Shown: positions 52,382 through 62,729 of the stretch, piece by piece
Layout: the number at the start of each line of letters is the position of its first letter
How positions within the stretch are numbered: position 1 is the stretch's first letter
From: Gammaproteobacteria bacterium
Lineage (GTDB): Bacteria; Pseudomonadota; Gammaproteobacteria; GRL18
Direction of reading: 5' to 3'
DNA length: 64,000 bases
Assembly (NCBI GenBank): GCA_015488755.1
Contig: WFNB01000119.1
Location: 1 to 64,000, forward strand
Program-made: the position numbers and the translations under genes
The notes under the pieces: model-generated
Database searches by the model: none
Told to the model about the DNA's origin: nothing
The model's input: the letters and a program-made list of their open reading frames with translations, nothing else

Positions 52382-54387
52382 AGATTATTTACACTGATGT
52401 TCTGGTCATTGGTGGTGGCCTTGCTGGATTACGAGTTGCCACAGGTGTAAAAGCCCGAGGCCATGATGTTACAGTATTGAGCTTAGTACCGCCTAAGCGC
52501 TCACACTCAGCTGCTGCTCAAGGTGGCATGCAAGCCAGCTTAGCCAACTCAGCTATGGGTGCTGGAGATAATGAGGATATTCATTTTGCAGATACGATTA
52601 AGGGAAGCGACTGGGGTGCTGATCAAATTGTCGCTCGTATGTTTGTTAATACTGCTCCCAAAGCCATACGAGAACTTGCCGCTTGGGGGGTGCCTTGGAG
52701 TCGGGTACAACGAGGTGATCATCAAGCCATTATTAACACTAAAAAAGTAACCATTCATGAGCGTGATGATGCACATGGTTTAATTAATGCCCGTGATTTT
52801 GGTGGTACCAAAAAATGGCGCACCTGTTTTACCTCAGATGGGACAGGCCATAGCATGTTATATGCAATGGATAATAAGGCTCATGAGCAAAAAATAGATG
52901 TTCAGGAGCGCATGGAAGCATTAGCACTAATCCATGATATTTCTTCTAAAAATGAGCATCGCTGTTATGGTGCTGTAGTACGCAATTTAATGACAGGTGA
53001 ATTGCTTGCCTATGTTGCCAAAGCAACCACCATTGCAACCGGAGGTTATGGTCGCATCTTCAGCGTATCCACCAATGCCATTATTTGTGAAGGCATTGGT
53101 CAAGCCATTGCTTTAGAAACAGGGGTCGCAACATTAGGCAATATGGAAGCCATTCAATTTCACCCCACTGCTATTGTTCCTGTAGGCATTTTAGCCACTG
53201 AAGGCTGTCGTGGTGACGGCGGCGTATTACGTGATGTTGATGGCTACCGGTTTATGCCTGATTATGAGCCAGAGAAAAAAGATCTGGCCTCTCGTGATGT
53301 GGTCTCAAGACGGATGACCGAACACATACGTAAAGGTAAGGGGGTAGCCTCACGTTATGGTGACCATTTATGGTTAGATATTACTTTATTAGGACGGGAT
53401 CATATCGAAAAAAACCTCCGCGAAGTCAATGATATTTGCCATAATTTTTTAGGTATCGATCCAGCAAAAGACTGGATCCCTGTACGGCCTACTCAACATT
53501 ATTCTATGGGGGGTATCCGTACCAAATACACCGGTGAGTCCAGTACCTTAAAAGGCTTATATTCCTGTGGAGAGGCCGCCTGTTGGGATCTTCATGGTTT
53601 TAATCGCCTAGGAGGTAATTCTGTCAGTGAAACCGTTGTGGCCGGTATGCTTGTAGCAGAATACATTGCAGATTTTTGTGATGCCGTGCACAGCACAGTA
53701 GACATTAATAGTGATGTGGTTGAACATTTTATCAAATGTGAACAAGGCAAATTGGATACCTTATTGACCTATGAAAATGGTGAAGATGCCTATGAGTTAC
53801 GTGAAGCAATGGAAACCATTATGATGGAAAAAGTGGGTATTTTTCGTAATGGTAAGGATTTAGAAATAGCCGTAAAAGAGCTACAAAAACTACTAAAACG
53901 CAGTAAACAGATATCCGTAAAGCGATCAAAATCCAAAGCCGCTAACCCTGCTTTAGAAAATGCTTATCGAACTCAAAAAATGATTAAAATTGCCTTAACT
54001 GCTGCTTATGGTGCGCTACTTAGAACAGAAAGTCGAGGCGCACATTCACGAGAAGATTACCCTGAACGCAATGATAAAGAGTGGCTAAAACGTACCATTA
54101 TGCAATGGTCAAAAGTAGAAGAGGATCTCCCTCAAGTAAGTTATGAAAAAATTGATATTAATAGTATGGAGTTACCACCAGGTTTTCGTGGCTATGGTAA
54201 AGATATGACTATTAGCCACCCAACAAGTGCCATTCGCCAGCAAGCCGTCGATCAAGCGAGGGAAAAAAACAGCATAATCGGTGATCGTTTCAGCTTACAA
54301 GAAATGCTCATGCCCTATAAGCACTTATTGCCAGCAAAGTATCGTACCAAGAATGAACGTTTAGATGAGGGATTTTCTAATGAGTAA
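52378..54387 (+). CDS. frdA: Fumarate reductase/succinate dehydrogenase flavoprotein subunit
   Basis: [78 protein letters not shown]. Confidence 0.93.
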   Translation: MKIIYTDVLVIGGGLAGLRVATGVKARGHDVTVLSLVPPKRSHSAAAQGGMQASLANSAMGAGDNEDIHFADTIKGSDWGADQIVARMFVNTAPKAIRELAAWGVPWSRVQRGDHQAIINTKKVTIHERDDAHGLINARDFGGTKKWRTCFTSDGTGHSMLYAMDNKAHEQKIDVQERMEALALIHDISSKNEHRCYGAVVRNLMTGELLAYVAKATTIATGGYGRIFSVSTNAIICEGIGQAIALETGVATLGNMEAIQFHPTAIVPVGILATEGCRGDGGVLRDVDGYRFMPDYEPEKKDLASRDVVSRRMTEHIRKGKGVASRYGDHLWLDITLLGRDHIEKNLREVNDICHNFLGIDPAKDWIPVRPTQHYSMGGIRTKYTGESSTLKGLYSCGEAACWDLHGFNRLGGNSVSETVVAGMLVAEYIADFCDAVHSTVDINSDVVEHFIKCEQGKLDTLLTYENGEDAYELREAMETIMMEKVGIFRNGKDLEIAVKELQKLLKRSKQISVKRSKSKAANPALENAYRTQKMIKIALTAAYGALLRTESRGAHSREDYPERNDKEWLKRTIMQWSKVEEDLPQVSYEKIDINSMELPPGFRGYGKDMTISHPTSAIRQQAVDQAREKNSIIGDRFSLQEMLMPYKHLLPAKYRTKNERLDEGFSNE

Positions 54388-55177
54388 TAGCCAAATAGCA
54401 TCCAAAGCACCTAAACAAGCACGTCAATTACATTTTCATATTTTACGTTTTGATCCACATCTAAAAGGAGACAAGCCAAGAATTGAGACCTTTATTATAG
54501 AAGAATCACCGGGTATGACTTTATTTATAGCTTTAAATGACATTCGCAGAAACCATGATGCCTCACTAAAGTTTGACTTTGTTTGCCGAGCAGGGATATG
54601 TGGCAGTTGTGCTATGGTGATTAATGGTAAACCCGGCTTAGCATGTCATACATTAACAGCCACTCTGGATACGGATATCAGTCTGGCGCCCTTACCTGTG
54701 TTTGAATTAATTGGTGACTTATCAGTATACACAGGTAATTGGATGCGTGGTTTAAATGAGCGTCTTGAAGCTTGGATACACCAACAGGAAGAACATGATT
54801 TTAACCGTTTAGAAGAACCTATGGAACCCGATTTAGCGGATGAAATTTATGAGCTCGATCGTTGTATAGAATGTGGTTGCTGCATTGCTGGCTGTGGCAC
54901 CATACAAATGCGAGAAGAGTTTGTTGGTGCCGTGGGGTTAAATAAAATCGCCCGCTATCAAATTGATCCAAGGGATAAACGCAGTGATGCCGATTATTAT
55001 GAATTGATTGGTGATGAAGATGGAGTCTTCAGCTGTATGACCTTACTGGGCTGTGAAGATGTTTGCCCTAAAAATTTACCGTTGCAATCAAGAATTGCTT
55101 ATTTACGTAGAAAAATGCTACAAATTGGCCTGACAAGTGTGCAGGATAATTGCTTATGCGTATCAACTCCAACTTAA
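54365..55177 (+). CDS. frdB: Fumarate reductase/succinate dehydrogenase iron-sulfur subunit
   Basis: [39 protein letters not shown]. Confidence 0.93.
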   Translation: MRDFLMSNSQIASKAPKQARQLHFHILRFDPHLKGDKPRIETFIIEESPGMTLFIALNDIRRNHDASLKFDFVCRAGICGSCAMVINGKPGLACHTLTATLDTDISLAPLPVFELIGDLSVYTGNWMRGLNERLEAWIHQQEEHDFNRLEEPMEPDLADEIYELDRCIECGCCIAGCGTIQMREEFVGAVGLNKIARYQIDPRDKRSDADYYELIGDEDGVFSCMTLLGCEDVCPKNLPLQSRIAYLRRKMLQIGLTSVQDNCLCVSTPT

Positions 55178-55427
55178 AATAACTGTGATAGCTCAAACCT
55201 CATCTGACAGTTACCGTCTTTTTAAGGTGTCTGTTATGTTAGAGTTCCTTTTGTTTTAAAATAAAGATTCAACACCTTTATCAAAACGGGTAACTCTCTT
55301 CTAATCAAGTAGAAGTGTCAGACGAAGTCAGAACTAATACATATAAGCTCATCTATGAAGCAATATGTTTGAGTCGCTAATTCTGCTACAATTAGCGCTT
55401 ATTTCACATAGAACCGCTTAATTATTC

Positions 55428-56882
55428 ATGTTTTTTTCTGAGCAACGTCAACAATTTTTTAAACCCTTAACCAGCAAATATAGAGAGCAGGTCATTGAGT
55501 GTTTACGCTTATTGTATGATCGCCTTTATAGCGCTAATGCTGATTATGGCGAATCACTGCGCCGTAATCAAGTCATTGAAATTTTTGAAGAAGCTTTGGC
55601 TCGTGCCCCTATATTAGAGCAAGACTGTGAACCCGAAGACAATTTGGGCAGTCCCCGTTTTAAACACACCCGTGAACAAGCCAGTTGGTCTTTAACTCTA
55701 TTAGTTGAAAACGGTTGGATTGATAAACAAGTGGATCAGATCACCTTTCAATCGACCTATCCTTTTAGTCGCATGGGACGTTTATTTACTCAAGCACTGG
55801 TTGAAGCAAAGAGTAAGAAAATTCGCACCCGCCACCGCAATACTCGCAATACACTCAATGCCTTAGATGCTTTTTTAAATCGTGGTGAAGTGCATGATTT
55901 ATTAGATGCTTATGAATACTCAGAACGAATTATTGCTGACTTTAGCGATATCATCTCTGAGCTTGAAGAGCGCAAACGAGAATTAGTACGTGAGGTTGAA
56001 ACTCAGGCTTTGGTACAACAGGCATCTGAACATTTTTTTGATTTTATGGAAAAACGCTTCCAACCTGATTTGGCCATTCGTCTCTCTGCTGATAGTGTTG
56101 AAAAACACCGTGATCAAATTGAACAAAGTATTGCCAAGATCCGTCGTAAACGTAAAGAATTTAAAAAACAGGCCGAACTGCGTTTGCGCCAAGTTGCCCC
56201 AGAATTATTAACCTCCCAAGAGCAATCCATTTTATGGCATATTCTTGATACTATTGAGCTGCGCATGCGTAAGGCCAGTGATACCATGCTGCCTGCTTTA
56301 CGCCGTGCTTTACAAAGCTTTACTAAACGAGCGGATATTATTATTCGTCAAATTGCCTATTTAGGTGGACAAAGCCAAAGTGATGTTCTTAGTATTTGTG
56401 CTACTCTAAAAAATCTAAGCCCCGATGAGGCTGATGAACGTTTACACAAAGTTGCTCATAAAGTGTCCCCTATAGCTATCCGATTAATTGATCCTAAACA
56501 AGTATTCTTAAGCGAACGTCAGAAAAAACGGCTTGTGCAAACAGAAATTATAGAAGAAGAGGCATTAAATACACAAGCCCAACAAGAAATCATTATTGAT
56601 CAACTGTTAGATCAAGCCTTTGCCATTCGAAATGATGATTTAAAAAATTACTTACACCATCAATTCAGCCAAGCCTTAGAGAAAAATATCCCTATTAATA
56701 CGGCTGATTTGAGTATTAATAATGCCAACGATTTATTAGCCATGGCACATGTAATAGAGCTTGGTGGGGTTAATCAAATCAGTTCGGACTATCAATTTTC
56801 TATAGACCCTGTAGGACGCAGCAATAGCAACATCTATTTTAAACAATTTGATGAATTTTTAATTTCACTCAAAAAAATATAA
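55428..56882 (+). CDS. Wadjet/Mks-type condensin kleisin-like subunit (JetA/MksF-like)
   Basis: MFFSEQRQQFFKPLTSKYREQVIECLRLLYDRLY...; first gene of three-gene SMC operon. Confidence 0.82.
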   Translation: MFFSEQRQQFFKPLTSKYREQVIECLRLLYDRLYSANADYGESLRRNQVIEIFEEALARAPILEQDCEPEDNLGSPRFKHTREQASWSLTLLVENGWIDKQVDQITFQSTYPFSRMGRLFTQALVEAKSKKIRTRHRNTRNTLNALDAFLNRGEVHDLLDAYEYSERIIADFSDIISELEERKRELVREVETQALVQQASEHFFDFMEKRFQPDLAIRLSADSVEKHRDQIEQSIAKIRRKRKEFKKQAELRLRQVAPELLTSQEQSILWHILDTIELRMRKASDTMLPALRRALQSFTKRADIIIRQIAYLGGQSQSDVLSICATLKNLSPDEADERLHKVAHKVSPIAIRLIDPKQVFLSERQKKRLVQTEIIEEEALNTQAQQEIIIDQLLDQAFAIRNDDLKNYLHHQFSQALEKNIPINTADLSINNANDLLAMAHVIELGGVNQISSDYQFSIDPVGRSNSNIYFKQFDEFLISLKKI

Positions 56883-56904
56883 ACCAACCAATAATGAAAC
56901 TACC

Positions 56905-57564
56905 ATGATCAGCGACCTATTTACCGAACAATTAGAAAAAAAGAATTATACTCTGGAAGAATTTTCTGAGTTACTTATTCGCCTCTTAGATTATGGTGTC
57001 TTATGCCGTGATGAAAGTCAGGTAGAAGAACACTTATATGATCGTTTTATCCAATTAAAAAATCTTATTGAAGATTATCTACAGATCATTGGTATTCGTT
57101 TACAACATGATAAACGCTTTCATTTTGTTCGTATTTATCCTCCCGGTGCTCAGGTTCCCGGCCTACAAGATGAAGTAGAACAAGCCTTTAATAATGGCTT
57201 TCGGCAACGTTTATCACAGTCTGATATTGCTGTTATTCTAGTATTACGTGCTGAGTATGATAAGTCTTTACGCGAGGGACAAATTGATGAAAATGGTTGT
57301 GTGATGATCGCTATGGAAGCATTAAGCATTGGTATGAAAAATTTATTAAACCGAAGCCTACCTGATACCATGACTGAACGTAACCGCCTATTATCTCGTT
57401 TGAAACAATTACGCCTCATTCATTTTAAACTCGATGATAATGAAGAACAGGCTGATAATTGGCTTAAGATCCGACCAACCATCAGCCAATTTATTAATGA
57501 AGAAGCCTTGATGATTTTATCTACTGGTAAAAACACCACTGCCAGCCATAATGACCCAAAATAG
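56905..57564 (+). CDS. DUF4194/MksE-like (JetB-like) subunit
   Basis: Winged-helix-type subunit: YGVLCRDESQVEEHLYDRF...FHFVRIYPPGAQVPG; between JetA- and JetC-like genes. Confidence 0.85.
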   Translation: MISDLFTEQLEKKNYTLEEFSELLIRLLDYGVLCRDESQVEEHLYDRFIQLKNLIEDYLQIIGIRLQHDKRFHFVRIYPPGAQVPGLQDEVEQAFNNGFRQRLSQSDIAVILVLRAEYDKSLREGQIDENGCVMIAMEALSIGMKNLLNRSLPDTMTERNRLLSRLKQLRLIHFKLDDNEEQADNWLKIRPTISQFINEEALMILSTGKNTTASHNDPK

Positions 57565-57583
57565 ATAAGCGATAGCCCTAACT

Positions 57584-60500
57584 ATGTTTGCAAAAAAAGT
57601 AATTTTTATCAATTGGGGAAATATCCCTCTGCTTGACTTTGAGTTTGGCCCCATTAATTTATTCTCTGGTGGCAATGGCTCAGGTAAAACAACCGCTGCT
57701 GATGGTATTCAAAGCATTATGACTGCGGCACATGAAAATCTCTACAATTACAACCCGGGTCAGGATGAAACCACTCAACGAGGTCGCCGTGGCAAACAGG
57801 TAAGAACTTTGGCTTCTTATCTCTTAGGTTGTGATGATGGCAGTTATGCTCGCCCTTGGAATACAGATGGTTATCTTGTTGCTGTCTTTCACCCCACCCA
57901 AGGTGAAACAGCCGAACCCTTCAGCGCTATTATGGCCATGCGTGCTCATATTGATCAGTCCAGTCAACAAAAGCAAGCTCGTTTGGATAATTTAAGTTTT
58001 TTTATTCTACAAGGTGACATGCTTGAACAAGACGATTTTATTCAACTTGATGAGCATAAAAAACAGCACATCATTCCCATTAATGATATCCAAAATACAT
58101 TAAAGCAACGCTATGGTGAAAACACGGTTGAATATTATAGCAAAAAGAGACCCTATTTAAGACGTTTATATGCGGCTCTAAGAGGTAAAACAGATGCTGT
58201 CTCTGATCGCGAAGCCATGCATGCTGCAAAAACCTTTTCTTCTTTTATGGCATACAAACCTGTTAAAAGCATTAATGATTTTGTTGCCCATGAGATTTTA
58301 GAAAATAAAGACATGAGTGATGCTGTGCATGATATTTCAGATGCTATGAAAACCATTCATGGTATGGAAGAAGATGCTCGCTTTATTATTAGAGCAATTG
58401 ATTTACTGCAAACCACTGAACAACATTGCCATACATATATGACTCATTGGATTGACTCAATGGTTAATCAATACAAAGAAGCTCGCTATAATGCTCTACT
58501 GAATCAATCTGATTATATTCAAGCAAAAAAAGAACAACATCATATTTTTGAAGCCATTATCGATCATGAAAATAAAATTGCTATTAACGAAGATCGACGT
58601 CAACAAAGCCACCAAGAAATTATTACTCTTGAAGCACAGCGCCAAGGCATTAAAGCACTTAAAGACAAAGATGAATTACAAACCACAATCACACATCATA
58701 ATGAGCAGCTAGGCAAACAAAGCACTCCGTTATTAGAACAAAATTTTCTACTCACTAAAAATACTCAAAGTAGCTCTGATTTATTAAAGCAATTACAAAA
58801 AAGCAATTTAGGAACCGATATTCCTGCCTTTGATAACAAAGAATTAATTACTCAACTAGGTAAAGTCATTGCTCTTAAACATACATCTGAAATTGATCTA
58901 CACAGTTTATTGGGAAGTGACTGGATTGATATTTCCCCTTTAGAAAATCATTTAGATAAGGCCTTAATTGCCGAACAAGATCATAATCATTTAGTACATT
59001 TATTGCAAAGTAATGATGTACATAAAAATGGGGTTAGCTTGCGTGATCAATTACAACAACTATTAAATCAGCAAAAACATCAATTACAACACAACCAACA
59101 TAGAATTGAGCAAAAACAACAAGAAATTGATGCGCTAGAGAGTCATAAAATCACCTATCCTCATTATGTACAAGCTGCCTTAAATAGCATCGAACAACAA
59201 TGCCCAGAAGCAGATCCTCGTGTACTATGTGACTATGTTGAAATATCTGATCCTCAATGGCAAATGGCCATTGAGGGTTATCTTGGTGGTGCTCGTTATT
59301 CTATTTTAGTTGCTCCTGAATATGAAGCACAAGCAATGACGATTGTACGCAATATGCCCGGTGGCAATCGTATTCGAGCAAAAGTAATTCAGGGCAGTCG
59401 AGCTAAAAAAGATTTACAAAGGATCACTATTGCCAGTAACTCTATCGTTAATATTATGCATTTTGAACATAAAACAGCTGAATATTATTTAACTGCCTCT
59501 TATGGATCAGTATTACGAGTGGCCGATACAGAGGCTTTACGCAATACAGCACGAGGCATTACTAGCGAGGGTTTAGCTTGTGGCAGCTATAGTATGTGGC
59601 GTTGCGACTTAAATGATACGGAATTGGTTTTTGGTCAAGGCGCAAGGGAACGAGCACTATTAGCAAAGCAAGAAGAATTAATTAAACAAAGTAATGAAGC
59701 TAATAAATTACAACAAATTTACCATAGTAATAGAGATATTTTTAATTGTCTTGAACAAATAAAACCCCTTAATTATGTCAGCATCATTCATAGTATGCTA
59801 GAACATCATCGACGTTTACAATACGCTGAAAACGCACTTCATGATTTAGATGTAAGTGATTTTAATGAACTTGAAGAGCAATTAGATCAACAAAAATCCT
59901 ATTATGCTCAATTAGATGAACAGGAAAAAACACTTAACAAAGAACTCGGTGGCTTACAAGTTAAGCAACAAAAACAACAAGAAGTTGTCCACAACTTGAA
60001 TAGCGAGCAGGCTAATTATCAAAATCAAGTAGAGCAATGTGAAGCACAAATAAAAAAAATAAGCCGTATTCAAAGTGACTTTATCATTCAAGATATACTC
60101 GATCAAGCAGATGAGAAACTACAAATTGATCACTTTAGCTATGATAAAGAACACATTCAAGAAAAATTAAATAAAATGACCCTGATGATTGAACAATCTG
60201 TTATGGAACACAATCAGCATTGTAAAAATTATGATGCCATTGTCTATGATTCTGATTCATACACTCTGCATAGTCATGATTTTTTTAAGCGTATTAATCA
60301 GCTCTCTGGTGAAGTAGATAGCATAAAAAACCGTCTAAAAAATAATGTGCTAGCAGAAAAGAAAGATAAGCTTGCTAGCTTAAAAGAAGATTTTAATACG
60401 GCCTTTGTGACTCATTTATGCCATTCTATTTATCAAGCGATTAATGATGGTAAGAGGATCTTAGATGATCTTAATATTGAATTAGCCCATCATCGTTTTG

Positions 60501-61219
60501 GTACTGATCAAGAACGTTTTCGCTTTGCCTATCGTTGGGTACCAGAGTTTCAAGAATATTATAAATTTTTTAAAGAAGTGATCCAGCAACCCAATCTTGG
60601 TGATGGTACAACCTTATTTAATGCTGAGCTATCTAAAAATGCTAAAAAAATTCGAGATAAAATTCTCTCTATGTTATTAAATGAGGATGAACAAAAAGCC
60701 ATGCGTGAACTGGATCGCATCAGTGATTATCGCAACTACCGTCATTATGAAATTTATAAAGAACCCAAAGATAAGCAACCCATTGCCTTGAGTCAATATG
60801 GTACTGGTTCTGGAGGTCAGTTAGAAACACCTGCTTATATTATTCGCTCCGCAGCCATTACCTCTGCCTTTCGTTTTAATGAGGGTAATAGTCATTTACG
60901 TATGGTCATGGTCGATGAGGCATTTTCTAAAATGGATGAGGCTCGCTCAAGAGAGGTCATTAACTATTTAACCAATACCCTAGGATTGCAATTAATTTTT
61001 ATTATGCCCACCAGTAAATCGGGCCCTTTTATGGATTTAATCAGTAATCAATTTGTCTTTAGTAAATGTCCTATAACTAAAGCCAGAGGTGAATTACAGA
61101 CTCGTATGTTAGTGGATCGTAAAATTTGTGATCAAGAAAAACTTAAAGAATTATGGGCCAATCATAGAAAAACCATCCGCCACCAAGCCATGCTGGATTT
61201 TATGGAAGATTTATCCTAA
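57584..61219 (+). CDS. SMC-like ATPase (JetC/MksB-like)
   Basis: Walker A LFSGGNGSGKTTAADG, long coiled coils, signature YGTGSGGQLETPAYI, Walker B MVMVDEAFSKMDEAR. Confidence 0.92.
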   Translation: MFAKKVIFINWGNIPLLDFEFGPINLFSGGNGSGKTTAADGIQSIMTAAHENLYNYNPGQDETTQRGRRGKQVRTLASYLLGCDDGSYARPWNTDGYLVAVFHPTQGETAEPFSAIMAMRAHIDQSSQQKQARLDNLSFFILQGDMLEQDDFIQLDEHKKQHIIPINDIQNTLKQRYGENTVEYYSKKRPYLRRLYAALRGKTDAVSDREAMHAAKTFSSFMAYKPVKSINDFVAHEILENKDMSDAVHDISDAMKTIHGMEEDARFIIRAIDLLQTTEQHCHTYMTHWIDSMVNQYKEARYNALLNQSDYIQAKKEQHHIFEAIIDHENKIAINEDRRQQSHQEIITLEAQRQGIKALKDKDELQTTITHHNEQLGKQSTPLLEQNFLLTKNTQSSSDLLKQLQKSNLGTDIPAFDNKELITQLGKVIALKHTSEIDLHSLLGSDWIDISPLENHLDKALIAEQDHNHLVHLLQSNDVHKNGVSLRDQLQQLLNQQKHQLQHNQHRIEQKQQEIDALESHKITYPHYVQAALNSIEQQCPEADPRVLCDYVEISDPQWQMAIEGYLGGARYSILVAPEYEAQAMTIVRNMPGGNRIRAKVIQGSRAKKDLQRITIASNSIVNIMHFEHKTAEYYLTASYGSVLRVADTEALRNTARGITSEGLACGSYSMWRCDLNDTELVFGQGARERALLAKQEELIKQSNEANKLQQIYHSNRDIFNCLEQIKPLNYVSIIHSMLEHHRRLQYAENALHDLDVSDFNELEEQLDQQKSYYAQLDEQEKTLNKELGGLQVKQQKQQEVVHNLNSEQANYQNQVEQCEAQIKKISRIQSDFIIQDILDQADEKLQIDHFSYDKEHIQEKLNKMTLMIEQSVMEHNQHCKNYDAIVYDSDSYTLHSHDFFKRINQLSGEVDSIKNRLKNNVLAEKKDKLASLKEDFNTAFVTHLCHSIYQAINDGKRILDDLNIELAHHRFGTDQERFRFAYRWVPEFQEYYKFFKEVIQQPNLGDGTTLFNAELSKNAKKIRDKILSMLLNEDEQKAMRELDRISDYRNYRHYEIYKEPKDKQPIALSQYGTGSGGQLETPAYIIRSAAITSAFRFNEGNSHLRMVMVDEAFSKMDEARSREVINYLTNTLGLQLIFIMPTSKSGPFMDLISNQFVFSKCPITKARGELQTRMLVDRKICDQEKLKELWANHRKTIRHQAMLDFMEDLS

Positions 61220-61256
61220 AGTGACTATTATTATAAACAATAAATGGAAACTGAGT

Positions 61257-61691
61257 ATGCAAAAAATATCTTTACAGCCAATTTACCTATTATTATTTTT
61301 GGTAATAGTGAGTTTTTTTACATCCGCTTGTAGCAGTAAAAATGAAAGTGATTTAGGTATTACCGAAGAGGTCTTGCAAAACGAATGGAAACCTATTATT
61401 CGTCAAGAATTAATTAATTTTTATAATACTCATTATATGGCTTCATTGTCTAATCCTGAACAAATGCTTGCCATGCTTAATAAAATTAATGCCCTTGAAA
61501 TTACTGAAATTTCATTAAAAGAGAGAGGCGCTAAAACAACCAGTTGGTCATTTAGTAACCAAAAAAGGGCTTCTTATATTCATATTGCTTATACTATGGG
61601 CGATGCCACACCACCTGATGGAATAACACAGCGTGATTTAAAAGTGATTATTTCAGGCATTAATCGTATTGATCGTGTAGAAGGTTTGTAA
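61257..61691 (+). CDS. Putative lipoprotein downstream of SMC operon
   Basis: Signal peptide with lipobox FFTSAC; ATG at 61257 in frame with ORF 61128..61691. Confidence 0.75.
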   Translation: MQKISLQPIYLLLFLVIVSFFTSACSSKNESDLGITEEVLQNEWKPIIRQELINFYNTHYMASLSNPEQMLAMLNKINALEITEISLKERGAKTTSWSFSNQKRASYIHIAYTMGDATPPDGITQRDLKVIISGINRIDRVEGL

Positions 61692-61719
61692 TCACCTTAC
61701 TGTCAGCAAATAGTACGTA

Positions 61720-61746
61720 TTACTTAGCAATACAGAAACTGCTAAC
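61720..61746. repeat. Direct-repeat copy of mnmE 3' end (att-like, distal)
   Basis: ATTACTTAGCAATACAGAAACTGCTAA, 26/27 identical to 62703-62729. Confidence 0.88.
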
Positions 61747-61868
61747 TTCTCTTAATTAATTGATTATACTTAACTTTTACTTCCAAGCAGCGACAAAAAT
61801 ACACAAATAAGTACACATTTTAAAAACTTACCCTTAATCAGTAATGAATTAGAATAGTTTTGTATCAA

Positions 61869-61880
61869 TGTCAATTGACA
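61869..61880. promoter_or_regulatory. Palindrome upstream of vapB, candidate autoregulatory operator
   Basis: TGTCAATTGACA perfect palindrome 59 nt before ATG. Confidence 0.4.
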
Positions 61881-61938
61881 CTTACCTATCATAAATGCTA
61901 TTTTACATTATATTTATCGATACCTAAAAGGTAAAATT

Positions 61939-62169
61939 ATGATTTCAGCAAAACTATCCAGTAAATATCAAATAGCAATTCCAAAAGCCATTAGGGAAAA
62001 TATGGGTATCAAATCTGGACAACAATTTACTTTAATTACCAGAGGCTCAATCATTGAAATGATACCTATGCAATCAATTGATAATGCCCGAGGCTCTTTT
62101 TCTGAATTCAAAACAACAGATACAGTGAAACCAGAAGAATATCGTGACAGGCAGGATAGAAACCCATGA
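61939..62169 (+). CDS. vapB: AbrB/VapB-type antitoxin
   Basis: MISAKLSSKYQIAIPKAIRENMGIKSGQQFTLI; overlaps PIN gene start by 4 nt. Confidence 0.9.
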   Translation: MISAKLSSKYQIAIPKAIRENMGIKSGQQFTLITRGSIIEMIPMQSIDNARGSFSEFKTTDTVKPEEYRDRQDRNP

Positions 62170-62537
62170 TCTTGGTTGATACTTGTGGATGGATTGAGTG
62201 GTTAACTGACGGTATTCTTGCAAATAAATACAAATCTTATATGCAAGAGGTTGAATCTATTATTGTCCCAACTTCAGTACAATTTGAATTATATAAATGG
62301 GCAAGTAGAGTTAAAAACAAACAGGAAGCCTTAAAAGTCATCGCTTTAACCGAACAAGGAAAGGTCATTCCTTTAACTACTTCACTTTCGCTCCTATCTG
62401 GTGATTTAGCTCAGGAATATAAGCTGTCTTTTGCTGATGCAATTATTTATGCAACAGCCCAAAATGAACAAGTTGAACTTATCACTTCTGACGATCATTT
62501 TCTTAATTTACCTAGGGTTGTTTATTTTAAAAAATAA
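62166..62537 (+). CDS. vapC: PIN-domain toxin (VapC-type)
   Basis: MILVDTCGWIEWL; SFADAIIYATAQ; LITSDDHF. Confidence 0.92.
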   Translation: MILVDTCGWIEWLTDGILANKYKSYMQEVESIIVPTSVQFELYKWASRVKNKQEALKVIALTEQGKVIPLTTSLSLLSGDLAQEYKLSFADAIIYATAQNEQVELITSDDHFLNLPRVVYFKK

Positions 62538-62702
62538 AAACCAAATTCTTATTTATAGGTTCTTTTAAAAATTCAATAAAAAAGGGGGTAATTGACGCTA
62601 ATTTTAGTAAAAGCTCACTTCATCCAACTGGTTAAGGATATCATCTTCAACAAAACAAATTTTTTGATCGTTACCTGTTGCTGAATACGTTTTTTAGGGT
62701 TG

Positions 62703-62729
62703 ATTACTTACCAATACAGAAACTGCTAA
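62703..62729. repeat. Direct-repeat copy at the mnmE 3' end (att-like, proximal)
   Basis: ATTACTTACCAATACAGAAACTGCTAA spanning stop and last codons of mnmE. Confidence 0.88.

Larger units (their letters stand above)
61720..62729. mobile_element. Putative minimal/remnant integrative element at the 3' end of mnmE, cargo vapBC
   Basis: 27-bp direct repeats flank a ~0.98-kb segment; repeat contains TTACTTACCAATACAGAA (reverse complement of known SGI1 attB at mnmE/trmE 3' end); no integrase inside. Confidence 0.55.
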
